A stretch of 64,000 nucleotides of DNA from Rhodopseudomonas palustris (GTDB taxonomy: Bacteria > Pseudomonadota > Alphaproteobacteria > Rhizobiales > Xanthobacteraceae): positions 2,108,001 through 2,172,000 of the forward strand of contig NZ_CP019966.1 of the NCBI RefSeq assembly GCF_003031265.1. The letters run 5' to 3'. A program made the position numbers and the translations under genes. Shown here one piece after another: positions 28,799 through 37,666 of the stretch. The first letter of the stretch is position 1, and the number at the start of each line of letters is the position of its first letter. Below the pieces are notes generated by a model. It had not been told where the DNA came from and searched no databases. It saw only the letters and a list, made by a program, of their open reading frames with translations.

Positions 28799-29725
28799 AT
28801 GCTGCGGGTGATCGTTCTCGGCGCCGCAGCCGGCGGCGGGGTGCCGCAGTGGAATTGCGGTTGTCCGGTCTGCCGCGCGGCCTTCGCCGATCCAGAACGT
28901 CGCCGCACTCAGGCGTCGGTGGCCATCAGTGCCGATGGCGCGCACTGGTTCCTGATCAACGCCGCCCCGGATTTACGCCAGCAGATCATCGCCACGCCGC
29001 AACTGCATCCGTGGCCCGGCGCGCTCCGCCACAGCCCGATCGCCGGTGTGATCCTGACCAATGGCGAGGTCGATGCCGTGACCGGCTTGCTGTCGATGCG
29101 CGAGGGCTCGCCGTTCACGATCTATGCACACGCCAAGGTACTGGCGATCCTGAAGGCCAACAGCATCTTCAACGTGCTGAATGAAAAGCTGGTGGCACGG
29201 CAGCCGATCGCGGTCGATCAGCCCTTTTCACTTCGGCTGCCGGACGGCGCGCCGTCCGGCCTCGAGGTGAGCGCCTTTACGGTGCCGGGGAAGGGCGCTT
29301 GGTATCTCGAAGGGCAGACCCATCCCGGTGGTGCGGACGGCGAGGGCGATACGCTCGGCCTGACCATCACCGAGACGTCGAGCGGCCAGACGGTTCACGT
29401 CCTGACCGCGTGCGCGCGCGTCACCGACGATCTCAAGGCACGGCTCGCTGGCGCGCCGCTCTTGCTGTTCGACGGCACGGTGTGGCGCGACGACGAACTG
29501 ATCGCCGCCGGCCTCGGCACCAAGACCGGCCAGGCGATGGGGCACATCGCGATGGCGGGCGATGATGGCGCGATCGCTGCGCTGGCGGATCTCGGCATCG
29601 GGCAAAAGCTGTTCGTTCACGTCAACAACTCAAACCCGGCGCTGCTGGCTCACTCGGCCGAGCACGGGCAGATCGAAGCGGCCGGCTGGCAGATCCCGGC
29701 GGACGGCACGGAGGTGATGCTGTGA
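28799..29725 (+). CDS. pqqB: PQQ biosynthesis protein PqqB
   Basis: A 308-residue metallo-beta-lactamase-fold protein. The N-terminus (LRVIVLGAAAGGGVPQWNC then CGCPVC) is characteristic of PqqB, now thought to hydroxylate the PqqA-derived tyrosine as a non-haem iron enzyme. A 112-base spacer follows pqqA. It overlaps pqqC by four bases. Confidence 0.97.
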   Translation: MLRVIVLGAAAGGGVPQWNCGCPVCRAAFADPERRRTQASVAISADGAHWFLINAAPDLRQQIIATPQLHPWPGALRHSPIAGVILTNGEVDAVTGLLSMREGSPFTIYAHAKVLAILKANSIFNVLNEKLVARQPIAVDQPFSLRLPDGAPSGLEVSAFTVPGKGAWYLEGQTHPGGADGEGDTLGLTITETSSGQTVHVLTACARVTDDLKARLAGAPLLLFDGTVWRDDELIAAGLGTKTGQAMGHIAMAGDDGAIAALADLGIGQKLFVHVNNSNPALLAHSAEHGQIEAAGWQIPADGTEVML

Positions 29726-30486
29726 ATGCGATGACCGCGTTTTCGTTGAACAGCGCCGCGCCGCTCGCCAATGCCGACGAGCTTGAAGCGGCGCTGCGGC
29801 AGATCGGTGCTGCGCGCTATCACAATCTGCATCCGTTTCATCGCCTGCTGCATGGTGGCAAGCTCAACAAAGGCCAGGTGCAGGCCTGGGCGCTGAACCG
29901 CTATTATTATCAGAGCTCGATCCCGATCAAAGACGCGGTGGTGATCTCGCGATTTCGCGACCGCGCCACCCGCGTCGAGTGGCGACACCGGATCGAGGAT
30001 CACGACGGCGATCTTGGTAGCGAAGGCGGCATCGAGCGCTGGCTGAAGCTGACCGAAGGTCTCGGCCTCGACAGCGCTTATGTCGAATCCACCCAAGGCA
30101 TTCTGCCGGCGACACGGTTTGCGGTGGACGCCTATGTGCATTTCGTCCGCGACCGCACACCGCTGGAAGCGATCGCTTCGTCGCTGACGGAATTGTTCGC
30201 GCCCAATCTGCACGAGGAGCGGATCGCCGGGATGCTGGCGCATTACGACTTCGTCAACCCACAGATCATGAGCTACTTCAAGCGCCGGCTGGAGCAGGCG
30301 CCGCGCGATGCCAACTTTGCGCTTGCTTACGTCAAGCAGCACGCCACCACGCCGGCCGAGCGCGAAGCCGTGTGCAACGCGCTGATCTTCAAGACCAACG
30401 TGCTTTGGGCGCAGCTCGACGCTCTGCACCACGCCTATGTCGATGGCCACATCCCGCCCGGCGCCTTCGTGCCGGAAGGAGTCTGA
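29722..30486 (+). CDS. pqqC: Pyrroloquinoline-quinone synthase PqqC
   Basis: A 254-residue, haem-oxygenase-like helical enzyme that performs the final cofactor-free ring closure and eight-electron oxidation with oxygen. Characteristic segments are YHNLHPFHRLLHGG, WALNRYYYQSSIPIKDA and RIEDHDG. The GTG at 29722 lies inside the pqqB stop (GTGA). An ATG nine bases on is an alternative start. Confidence 0.97.
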   Translation: MNAMTAFSLNSAAPLANADELEAALRQIGAARYHNLHPFHRLLHGGKLNKGQVQAWALNRYYYQSSIPIKDAVVISRFRDRATRVEWRHRIEDHDGDLGSEGGIERWLKLTEGLGLDSAYVESTQGILPATRFAVDAYVHFVRDRTPLEAIASSLTELFAPNLHEERIAGMLAHYDFVNPQIMSYFKRRLEQAPRDANFALAYVKQHATTPAEREAVCNALIFKTNVLWAQLDALHHAYVDGHIPPGAFVPEGV

Positions 30487-30490
30487 GCCG

Positions 30491-30799
30491 ATGGCGCCGC
30501 GCCGGATCAGCGTCAGCGAGGGGAGCCGTCCGGTGTTGCCACGGCACGCCCGTCTGAAGTTCGACGACACCCGGCAGCGCTGGGTGATCCTGGCGCCGGA
30601 GCGGGTGCTGGCGCCGGACGAGATCGCGGTCGAAATCCTGCAGCTCTGCGACGGCGCGCGCGATGTGGCGGCAATCATCGATGCGCTGGCGGCGAAGTAC
30701 ACGGCCGACCGTGGCGAGATCGGCCGCGACGTGGTGGCGATGTTGCAGGACCTCGCCGACAAGGGCTTTCTCACCGAGGCGCGGGAGACCGCGCCGTGA
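30491..30799 (+). CDS. pqqD: PqqA-binding chaperone PqqD
   Basis: A 102-residue peptide-recognition domain that presents PqqA to PqqE. The core (RHARLKFDDTRQRWVILAPE, VEILQLCDG and LADKGFL) is typical. The ATG at 30491 has GGAAGGAG upstream and lies five bases after pqqC. It is a separate gene here, not fused to PqqC or PqqE as in some methylotrophs. Confidence 0.95.
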   Translation: MAPRRISVSEGSRPVLPRHARLKFDDTRQRWVILAPERVLAPDEIAVEILQLCDGARDVAAIIDALAAKYTADRGEIGRDVVAMLQDLADKGFLTEARETAP

Positions 30800-31974
30800 C
30801 CGAGACTGCCACCAGCGTTGCGGGTTCCGATGGCGTCGCCGTGCTGGAGAAGCCTGGCAGCGTCGCGGAGACGTACGGCATTCCGCTCGCCGTGCTGCTG
30901 GAGCTGACGCATCGCTGCCCGCTGCAATGCCCGTATTGCTCCAATCCGCTGGAGCTGGAGCGGGGCGGCGCGGAGCTGTCGACCGACGAGTGGAAGCGGG
31001 TGCTGCGTGAGCTTGCGAGCATCGGCGTGCTGCAGGTGCATTTCTCCGGTGGCGAGCCGACCGCGCGCAAGGATCTGGTCGACCTTGTGCGCCACGCCAC
31101 CGAGGTCGGGCTCTACACCAATCTGATCACCTCCGCGGTGCTGCTGAGCCGCGAGCGGCTGACGGCGCTGGCCGATGCTGGTCTGGCGCATGTGCAGATC
31201 AGTTTTCAGGGCAGCGAGGCAGAGATCGCCGACCGCGTCGGCGGCTTTGCCGGCGGGCACGCCAAGAAGCTCGAGGTCGCGCGCTGGACCCGTGAGCTCG
31301 ATCTGCCGCTCACCGTCAATGCGGTGATGCACCGGCAGAACCTGCACCTGCTGCCCGACATCATCGAGATGGCGGTGCAGCTCGACGCCGACCGGCTCGA
31401 AGTCGCCAATGTGCAGTATTACGGCTGGGCGCTGAAGAACCGCGCCGCGCTGATGCCAACGTTGCAGCAGATCAAGGATTGCACCGCGACGGTCGAGGCG
31501 GCACGCGAACGGCTGAAAGGCGTTCTGGCGATCGACTATGTGATCCCGGACTACTACGCGGCACGGCCGAAAAAGTGCATGGGCGGCTGGGGCCGGCAGT
31601 TCTTCAACATCTCACCGAGCGGCAAGGTGCTGCCGTGCCATGCCGCCGAAACCATCACCGGGCTCGACTTTCCGTCGGTGAGGGGCGGCGCGTCGATCGC
31701 CGAGATCTGGCGGAACGCCGAGGCATTCAATCGCTATCGCGGAACCGGATGGATGCAGCAGCCCTGTGCCAGCTGCGCCTTCAAGGAGATCGACTTCGGC
31801 GGTTGCCGCTGTCAGGCCTTCGCGCTGGCCGGCGATGCCGCTGCGACCGACCCAGCCTGCGCGCTGTCGCCGCTGCACGACCGCATCTTCAAGACCGCAG
31901 AAGCGGAGGCCGCGTCTGGCAGCGACCGCTTCCTGTATCGCAATTTTGCGGGTGGGACGGTCGAGGGCTCGTAG
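30796..31974 (+). CDS. pqqE: PqqA peptide cyclase PqqE (radical SAM)
   Basis: A 392-residue radical SAM/SPASM enzyme that joins Glu and Tyr of PqqA. Its SAM-binding cluster cysteines are C41, C45 and C48 (RCPLQCPYCSN), followed by HFSGGEPTARKDL. The C-terminal SPASM cysteines include KKCMGGWG, LPCHAAE and PCASCAFKEIDFGGCRC. The GTG start overlaps the pqqD stop by four bases. No pqqF/G protease and no quinoprotein dehydrogenase follow; the operon ends in repeats. Confidence 0.97.
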   Translation: MTETATSVAGSDGVAVLEKPGSVAETYGIPLAVLLELTHRCPLQCPYCSNPLELERGGAELSTDEWKRVLRELASIGVLQVHFSGGEPTARKDLVDLVRHATEVGLYTNLITSAVLLSRERLTALADAGLAHVQISFQGSEAEIADRVGGFAGGHAKKLEVARWTRELDLPLTVNAVMHRQNLHLLPDIIEMAVQLDADRLEVANVQYYGWALKNRAALMPTLQQIKDCTATVEAARERLKGVLAIDYVIPDYYAARPKKCMGGWGRQFFNISPSGKVLPCHAAETITGLDFPSVRGGASIAEIWRNAEAFNRYRGTGWMQQPCASCAFKEIDFGGCRCQAFALAGDAAATDPACALSPLHDRIFKTAEAEAASGSDRFLYRNFAGGTVEGS

Positions 31975-31988
31975 CATAATCTCGCCAC

Positions 31989-32029
31989 GTCATTCCCGGG
32001 CGCTCACGCAGGGAGTGAACTCGGAATCT
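31989..32029. repeat. Palindromic repeat family A, copy 6 (diverged)
   Basis: gtcattcccgggcgctcacg ... gagtgaactcggaatct: recognisable, with several substitutions relative to the other copies. First of three copies behind pqqE. Confidence 0.65.
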
Positions 32030-32054
32030 CCACCACAAATACAATCCATCCGTC

Positions 32055-32092
32055 GTCATTCCGGGGCGCGCGGAGCGCGAGCCCGGAGTCCA
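32055..32092. repeat. Palindromic repeat family A, copy 7
   Basis: gtcattccggggcgcgcgga ... gcgagcccggagtcc, 25 bases after copy 6, in the same orientation. Confidence 0.7.
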
Positions 32093-32163
32093 TAACCACC
32101 GGCTTCTGTTTCTTGGCAGAGCTTCGCCGCCTCAGTGCGTCACCGCGAGTCCAGGGACTATGG

Positions 32164-32203
32164 ATTCCGGACTTGCGCGCAAGAGCGCGCAATCCGGAAT
32201 GAC
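32164..32203. repeat. Palindromic repeat family A, copy 8 (variant)
   Basis: attccggacttgcgcgcaag ... gcgcgcaatccggaatgac, opposite orientation. It ends about 20 bases from the stop of the minus-strand efflux operon, so it may act as a shared 3' structure for both converging operons. Confidence 0.65.
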
Positions 32204-32226
32204 GGAAGACAGGGCGTGCAGCGCGG

Positions 32227-33117
32227 TCAGCCGCCGCGTCGCTCGATCACCACCGTGGCGGTGCGGCCGACCACGAGGCGGACGTCGGGCGGCACTTGGT
32301 CGAGCGCGATGCGCACCGGGATGCGCTGTGCCAGCCGCACCCAGTTGAAGGTCGGGTTGACGTTCGGCAGCAGCTTGGCGCCGGCGCTGCGGTCGCGGTC
32401 CTCGATGCCGCCGGCGATGCTCTGGACGTGGCCGTAGAGCGGATTGCGCTCGCCCATCAGCCGGACTTCGGCACGGTCGCCGACCTTGATCGACGGCAGC
32501 TTGGTCTCCTCGAAGTAACCATCGACATGCAGGGTCGCCTGATCGATCAGCGCCGCGACGCCGCTGCCGGCGTTGACATAGGCGCCGGGGCGCAGATCGA
32601 AATTGGTGATCAGCCCGCCGACCTGGGCGCGGACCTCGGAGCGGTCGAGATTGAGCTTGGCGAGGTCGCGGTCTGCGATCGCCTGGTGCAACGCCGCTTC
32701 GGCCTCGGCCTGGGTCGCGGTGATCTGCTCGCGCTTTTGTTCGGTGACGGCGTCGCTGCTGAGATTGCGATAGCGCGCCAGATCCTTATTGGCGGCGTCG
32801 AGCGCGGCGACGCGGCCTTCGACCGCGGCTTCGGCCTGGCGCAGCGCCAAGGTGAAACGCTCACGATCGATCCGGAACAGGATGTCGCCTTTCTTCACCA
32901 CCTGGTTGTCGACCACCAGCACCTCCGAGATGAGACCGGAGACGTCCGGTGCCACTGCGACGACGTCGGCCCGGACGCGGCCGTCGCGCGTCCACGGCTC
33001 GATCTCGTAGTGAACCCACAGCCGCCAGCCGATCAGTGCGGCGACCAAGACGCCGAGCGTGGTGACGCTGAGGCGGACGAGCAGAAGCGGAGTTTTTCCC
33101 ATGGCTGGCCCTTTCAT
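32227..33117 (-). CDS. HlyD-type efflux periplasmic adaptor (AaeA-like)
   Basis: A 296-residue inner-membrane-anchored adaptor. Transmembrane helix at about residues 12-34, a lipoyl-like half motif VAPDVSGLISEVLVVDNQVVKKGD, a coiled-coil hairpin at about 95-175, then VGGLITNFDLRPGAYV and a beta-barrel. It resembles AaeA/EmrA-like adaptors for aromatic acid or drug efflux. The ATG at 33117 overlaps the preceding stop (ATGA); a second ATG at 33102 has AAAGGG ahead of it and is an alternative. Last gene of a three-gene operon. Confidence 0.9.
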   Translation of the reverse strand: MKGPAMGKTPLLLVRLSVTTLGVLVAALIGWRLWVHYEIEPWTRDGRVRADVVAVAPDVSGLISEVLVVDNQVVKKGDILFRIDRERFTLALRQAEAAVEGRVAALDAANKDLARYRNLSSDAVTEQKREQITATQAEAEAALHQAIADRDLAKLNLDRSEVRAQVGGLITNFDLRPGAYVNAGSGVAALIDQATLHVDGYFEETKLPSIKVGDRAEVRLMGERNPLYGHVQSIAGGIEDRDRSAGAKLLPNVNPTFNWVRLAQRIPVRIALDQVPPDVRLVVGRTATVVIERRGG

Positions 33118-33323
33118 TGCGGCCACCCCGAAACCAGACCGAGAGCGACGAACACGATGACGACGAAGATGGTGAGATTGAACAAGGTGTGATGCCAGAC
33201 GAGGTGATAGAAGTTGAGCCACACCAGCAGGCGCGACACCAGGCTGGTCAGAATGAACGCCGCGGCGGCGCAGATCAGGATGGTCGGCACGAACACGCCG
33301 AGGATGTTGAGTTCAGCAGTCAT
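33114..33323 (-). CDS. DUF1656 small membrane protein (AaeX-like)
   Basis: A 69-residue protein with two hydrophobic helices (about 7-30 and 45-66). This family accompanies AaeA/AaeB-type efflux genes. The start overlaps the stop of the FUSC-domain gene by one base (TGATG) and its own stop overlaps the adaptor start, so the three are translationally coupled. Confidence 0.88.
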   Translation of the reverse strand: MTAELNILGVFVPTILICAAAAFILTSLVSRLLVWLNFYHLVWHHTLFNLTIFVVIVFVALGLVSGWPQ

Positions 33324-35335
33324 CAGGCGGCCTCCTGAAGGGCGAGGCGCGGCGGCTTCGCGGTCGGAAACAGGCAGCGGCGCAGGCCGACCAGGCCGAG
33401 CACCGCGCGCCGCGCCGTGCCGCTCGGCTCGTCGCGAACCGCGGCGAGGGCGCGGTCGAGTGTTCTGAGCAGTCCGGCCGGCGGCGCTATCGAAGCCGAC
33501 GCGTAGTGCCGCTCCAGCCGGATCAGCAGCAGTTCGAGCCGGCGACGGGCGCCGCGCGACAGCTCAAGTCGCGCCCGATGCAGGTCGAGAATGTTGAAGC
33601 CGGCGCGCAGCTCGCGCAGCGCTTCCGGCATGGTGTGGCCGGCAGCGGCGGCGCGGGGCGCCAGCAGCATCATTCGGTCGATCATCAGGCCCGCGACGCT
33701 GGCGCGCTGGTTCTCGCTGCTGATATCGGCGGCCTGGGCCAACGTGGCGCGGTTGGCGTTGATCAGGCGCCGCGCGCTCCATTCCGCGCCGACAGGCCGC
33801 AGCACGGCGGTGACCAGCGCGGCGAGGCCGGTGCCGGTGACCACGGCGACGGTCGAGTTCAGGAAGCTTGCGGTGTCGAAGGTGTACATCTCCTGCAGCG
33901 CGATCAGACTGCCGGTGTTGACGGCGAGGCCGAGGCCGATCGGATAGGTCGCAGGTGCGCCCATCAGCACGCCGTACAGAATGAACGCGGGTGCCAGCAC
34001 CAGCGCCAGACTTTCGAAATTGTGCACCGCCGGCAGGATCAGCAGCAGATAGGCCGCCGCAGCAAAAGCGGCCACGATGGTCCATTTGGTCAGACCGACG
34101 ATCGACGGATACGGATCGTCGCGCGCGGCGAACAGGCTGGTGCCGACCGTCGCCATCATCGCGGCGGTGCCGCCGGCCGGCCAGGCGGACACGATCCAGA
34201 AGGTGCAGCAGGTGATCACGGTGAACAGCGTCACGAAGGCGGCGAGCAGCGCCATGCCGTGGTCCTGATGCTTCACCACCGCGACATGCTGTTCGATCGG
34301 ATAGTGCAAGGGCGCATCGAGCGTCGTGGCGTTGCCGGTGGTCGCCGCGGCCAGCGCGATACAGTCGGATTGGATGTTGAGCAGATCTCGAAGCCGCATC
34401 AGCAGTCCGAGTTCGAGGAGGTCGCGCCACCCGCTGCGATGCGGGTGCTGATCGATCTCGGCCTGAACGTCAGCCAGCAAGGCATCACGGACCGCGGCGT
34501 CGCCGGGCTCGTCGCCTTCCATCCAGACGCGGGTTCGTTCGACGAGTGCTGCGACCGGGGCCGAAGGGCCGCCCAGCGGTTGCAGTTCGTCGAGGCGATC
34601 GGCGACCGACGACATCACCGGCAACAGCAGCAGCATCCGCGGCTGCAACTGCTTGATCCAACGCGTCGCGCTCTGGTCGAGATTGGTGTCGTAGCTGAGG
34701 AAGGTGACGAGGTTTTCGATGTCGGCGGAGTCGGCGGCGACCTGCAGACGATGGGTTTCGGCCGGCGGGCTCTTGTTCAGGCTGACGGCGTCGCGAACGC
34801 TGGCATGGGCGTGCTTGAACCATGCCTTGACCCGCTGCGCCGCGAGCGGTCCGACCGAGCGCGGAAACACCACGCTGGAGACCACGGCCGCGCAGGTGAT
34901 GCCGAGCACGATCTCCTCGGTTCGCGCCAGCGCGATGTCGAAGATCTGGTTTGGCGTGTCGACAGTCGGAAATCCGATCAGCGCGGTGGTGTAGCCCGCC
35001 AGCATCGCCACGTAGCTGCGCGGCGAGCGGTCGAGCACCGACACGTAGATGCACAGCGCCGACCATAGCGCGATCGCGAGCACCAGCAGCGGCGGCGCAC
35101 CAGCGAGATTGGGTACGATCGCCACGGCGACGCAGGCGCCGATCAGGGTGCCGAGGACGCGAAACACTGCCTTCGACCGCGTCGTGCCGGAGAGCGGATG
35201 CGAGGTGATGTAGACCGTCGCCACTGCCCAATACGGCCGCGGCAGATCGAGCCACAGCCCGATCGCCATCGCCAGCATCGCAGCGGCGAACGTCTTGAAC
35301 GCAAACAGCCATTGCTGCTCGTCGGGCAGCGACAT
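33323..35335 (-). CDS. FUSC-family efflux pump subunit (AaeB-like)
   Basis: A 670-residue inner-membrane protein with two blocks of about five to six transmembrane helices (about residues 10-170 and 355-500) separated by soluble regions, as in AaeB and aluminium-activated/fusaric acid resistance proteins. The LPRPYWAVATVYIT-type motif near residue 30 and SAWPAGGTAAMMAT near 385 are typical. First gene of the operon. A TetR gene is divergent, with a palindromic operator between. Substrate probably an aromatic acid, by family. Confidence 0.9.
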   Translation of the reverse strand: MSLPDEQQWLFAFKTFAAAMLAMAIGLWLDLPRPYWAVATVYITSHPLSGTTRSKAVFRVLGTLIGACVAVAIVPNLAGAPPLLVLAIALWSALCIYVSVLDRSPRSYVAMLAGYTTALIGFPTVDTPNQIFDIALARTEEIVLGITCAAVVSSVVFPRSVGPLAAQRVKAWFKHAHASVRDAVSLNKSPPAETHRLQVAADSADIENLVTFLSYDTNLDQSATRWIKQLQPRMLLLLPVMSSVADRLDELQPLGGPSAPVAALVERTRVWMEGDEPGDAAVRDALLADVQAEIDQHPHRSGWRDLLELGLLMRLRDLLNIQSDCIALAAATTGNATTLDAPLHYPIEQHVAVVKHQDHGMALLAAFVTLFTVITCCTFWIVSAWPAGGTAAMMATVGTSLFAARDDPYPSIVGLTKWTIVAAFAAAAYLLLILPAVHNFESLALVLAPAFILYGVLMGAPATYPIGLGLAVNTGSLIALQEMYTFDTASFLNSTVAVVTGTGLAALVTAVLRPVGAEWSARRLINANRATLAQAADISSENQRASVAGLMIDRMMLLAPRAAAAGHTMPEALRELRAGFNILDLHRARLELSRGARRRLELLLIRLERHYASASIAPPAGLLRTLDRALAAVRDEPSGTARRAVLGLVGLRRCLFPTAKPPRLALQEAA

Positions 35336-35415
35336 CGGCGGAAATCCTAGATTCCGAAAGGAGGGGCGCGCGGCGCCTTCTCGGGTGAAAAGGGCTGGTA
35401 TCTGGCGCGACCTTT

Positions 35416-35444
35416 ACATAAATGACCATGGGGTCATTTTATGT
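35416..35444. promoter_or_regulatory. TetR operator between Aae-like operon and its regulator
   Basis: acataaatgacc, four bases, ggtcattttatgt: arms of 12 bases with one extra T on the right. It lies 80 bases upstream of the pump and 53 bases upstream of the regulator start, so it can cover both promoters. Confidence 0.75.
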
Positions 35445-35497
35445 CAAGATGACGACCCGCCAGAATTGTGCCGTGCTTCATCCTTCAGGACGCGACC

Positions 35498-36178
35498 ATG
35501 CCTAAGCCCAAACAAACGCCTGCAAAAACGCTGACCAGCGATGCGGCGGTTCGTTCCAAACGGGTCGCGCGCGGGCCGAGCCCGGACAAGACCGCGCAAA
35601 CCAAAGCGAGCATCGTGCGGGCGGCACTCGCAGAGTTTCTCGACAAGGGCTTTGCAGACGCCACCATCGCGGGCGTGGCGCAGCGGGCCGGCGTCGCCAA
35701 GGGCACGCCGTATCGTTACTTCGCCACCAAGGAAGCGCTGTTCGCCGGCGTGGTGCAGCAGGAGCTGGTCGGCGCGCTCGGCGATATCCTGGAGGAGAGG
35801 CGCGGGCGCGACGAGAGTGTGCAGGCGTTCCTGCGCCGGACGCTGCTGATCGCGCTCGGCGAGATCGAGCGCAAGGGGCGGGCGGCGATGGCCCGGCTGG
35901 TGATCGTCGAGGGCGTGCGGTTTCCGGCGCTGGTCGAGATCTATCGCCGCGAGATGTTCGATCCGGTGCTCGACCAGATCAAACGATTGGCGCCGGTGGC
36001 GCGCCGGCGCGGCGAACTGCCCGACGACCGGTTGATCCGCCACCCGCATCTGCTGATCGCGCCGGTGTGGATGGGCATTCTCAACAACCAGCTGATCGAC
36101 CGCGACCACCCGGTCGACATCGCCGGCCTGTTCGAGGCGCAGCTGGAATTGATGTTTTCCGGCGAGGCAGGGCGGTGA
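35498..36178 (+). CDS. TetR-family regulator of the Aae-like operon
   Basis: A 226-residue repressor. After a basic tail the helix-turn-helix lies at about residues 35-80 (DATIAGVAQRAGVAKGTPYRYF). The ligand domain contains the IVEGVRFPALVEIYRRE stretch common in this TetR subgroup. The ATG at 35498 follows an AGGA. It is divergent from the efflux operon with a clear palindrome between; repression relieved by the pump substrate is the usual pattern. Confidence 0.9.
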   Translation: MPKPKQTPAKTLTSDAAVRSKRVARGPSPDKTAQTKASIVRAALAEFLDKGFADATIAGVAQRAGVAKGTPYRYFATKEALFAGVVQQELVGALGDILEERRGRDESVQAFLRRTLLIALGEIERKGRAAMARLVIVEGVRFPALVEIYRREMFDPVLDQIKRLAPVARRRGELPDDRLIRHPHLLIAPVWMGILNNQLIDRDHPVDIAGLFEAQLELMFSGEAGR

Positions 36179-36300
36179 GGGATGAATACCCCTTTGGCCG
36201 CTTCCGTCCAACGAAAACCAGACGTCGTGAGTTCGGGCTCGAGTAGTTCTGCTTTTGATAGAACCGGGACCGCGGTTCGGAGTGCTCACAACAGGCACAA

Positions 36301-36407
36301 CCTCATGGTGAGGAGGCGCGAAGCGCCGTCTCGAACCATGCGCCGCAGGCGATGTGGCTCCTCATCCTTCGAGACGCCCGGCTTTGCCGGGCTCCTCAGG
36401 ATGAGGA
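36301..36407. repeat. Palindromic repeat family C
   Basis: A third repeat type: ctcatggtgaggaggcgcg with internal gcgcgaagcgcc and, at the right, catccttcgagacgcc with gcccggctttgccgggc and ctcaggatgag. Several internal hairpins. It fills the gap between the TetR gene and the dehydrogenase gene. Seen once in this window. Confidence 0.6.
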
Positions 36408-36458
36408 CCTTTGCCCTTGGCAAGGGCCAAATCCGCTTCGATCGGGTGACGAACGGCT

Positions 36459-37568
36459 CTAAAACACCACCACCGAACGGATCGACTTGCCCTGGTGCAT
36501 CAGATCAAAACCCTTGTTGATCTCTTCGAGCTTCAGCACGTGGGTGATCATTGGGTCGATCTCGATCTTGCCGTTCATGTACCAGTCGACGATCTTCGGC
36601 ACGTCTGTGCGGCCGCGGGCGCCGCCGAACGCGCTGCCTTTCCAGACACGGCCGGTGACGAGCTGGAACGGTCGGGTCGAGATTTCCTTGCCGGCTTCAG
36701 CGACGCCGATCACCACCGACACGCCCCAGCCGCGATGGCAGGCTTCGAGCGCCTGGCGCATCACATTGGTGTTGCCGGTGCAGTCGAACGTGTAGTCGGC
36801 GCCACCGTCGGTGAGCCCGACGAGATGCTGGACGATGTCGCCGTCGACCTTCTTCGGGTTGACGAAATGCGTCATGCCGAAGCGGCGGCCCCATTCTTCC
36901 TTGTCGTCGTTGATGTCGACGCCGACGATCTTGTCGGCACCGACCATCTTGGCGCCCTGAATCACGTTGAGGCCGATGCCGCCGAGGCCGAACACCACGA
37001 CGTTGGAGCCGGGCGTGACCTTGGCGGTGTTGACCACCGCGCCGACGCCGGTGGTGACGCCGCAGCCGATGTAGCAGCTCTTGTCGAACGGTGCGTCCTC
37101 ACGGATCTTCGCGACTGCGATCTCCGGCAGCACGGTGAAGTTCGAGAAGGTCGAGCAGCCCATGTAGTGATAGATGGTCTGGCCTTTGTAGGAAAAGCGC
37201 GAGGTGCCGTCCGGCATCAAGCCCTTGCCCTGCGTGGCGCGGATCGCGGTGCAGAGATTGGTCTTCTGGCTCAGGCAGCTTTTGCACTGTCGGCATTCCG
37301 GCGTGTACAGCGGAATGACGTGATCGCCCGGCTTCACCGAGGTGACGCCGGCGCCGACCTCGCGGACGATGCCCGCGCCTTCATGGCCGAGGATCGAGGG
37401 AAAGATGCCTTCGCTATCGAAGCCGTCGAGCGTGTAGGCGTCGGTGTGGCAGATGCCGGTGGCCTTGATCTCGACCAGCACCTCGCCGGCCTTCGGCCCT
37501 TCGAGATCCAGCTCGACGATTTCGAGCGGCTTCTTGGCCTCGAACGCGACGGCGGCCCGTGTCTTCAT
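36459..37568 (-). CDS. adhC: S-(hydroxymethyl)glutathione dehydrogenase / class III alcohol dehydrogenase
   Basis: A 369-residue zinc enzyme that oxidises the glutathione adduct of formaldehyde to S-formylglutathione; it also reduces S-nitrosoglutathione. Conserved features: [12 protein letters not shown] (catalytic zinc cysteine), GHEGAGIV, the four structural zinc cysteines in [17 protein letters not shown], and the [18 protein letters not shown] motif. Very high match to the class III pattern. A formylglutathione hydrolase gene is not adjacent. Confidence 0.96.
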   Translation of the reverse strand: MKTRAAVAFEAKKPLEIVELDLEGPKAGEVLVEIKATGICHTDAYTLDGFDSEGIFPSILGHEGAGIVREVGAGVTSVKPGDHVIPLYTPECRQCKSCLSQKTNLCTAIRATQGKGLMPDGTSRFSYKGQTIYHYMGCSTFSNFTVLPEIAVAKIREDAPFDKSCYIGCGVTTGVGAVVNTAKVTPGSNVVVFGLGGIGLNVIQGAKMVGADKIVGVDINDDKEEWGRRFGMTHFVNPKKVDGDIVQHLVGLTDGGADYTFDCTGNTNVMRQALEACHRGWGVSVVIGVAEAGKEISTRPFQLVTGRVWKGSAFGGARGRTDVPKIVDWYMNGKIEIDPMITHVLKLEEINKGFDLMHQGKSIRSVVVF

Positions 37569-37666
37569 GGCGATCCTCCTGGCATCAGCGAAACTGCGAT
37601 TGCCTCTCGTATCGCAAATCGGCGCGCGGACTTGAACCGTTTTCTAGCCTGGTGAGGCGACGGGGC

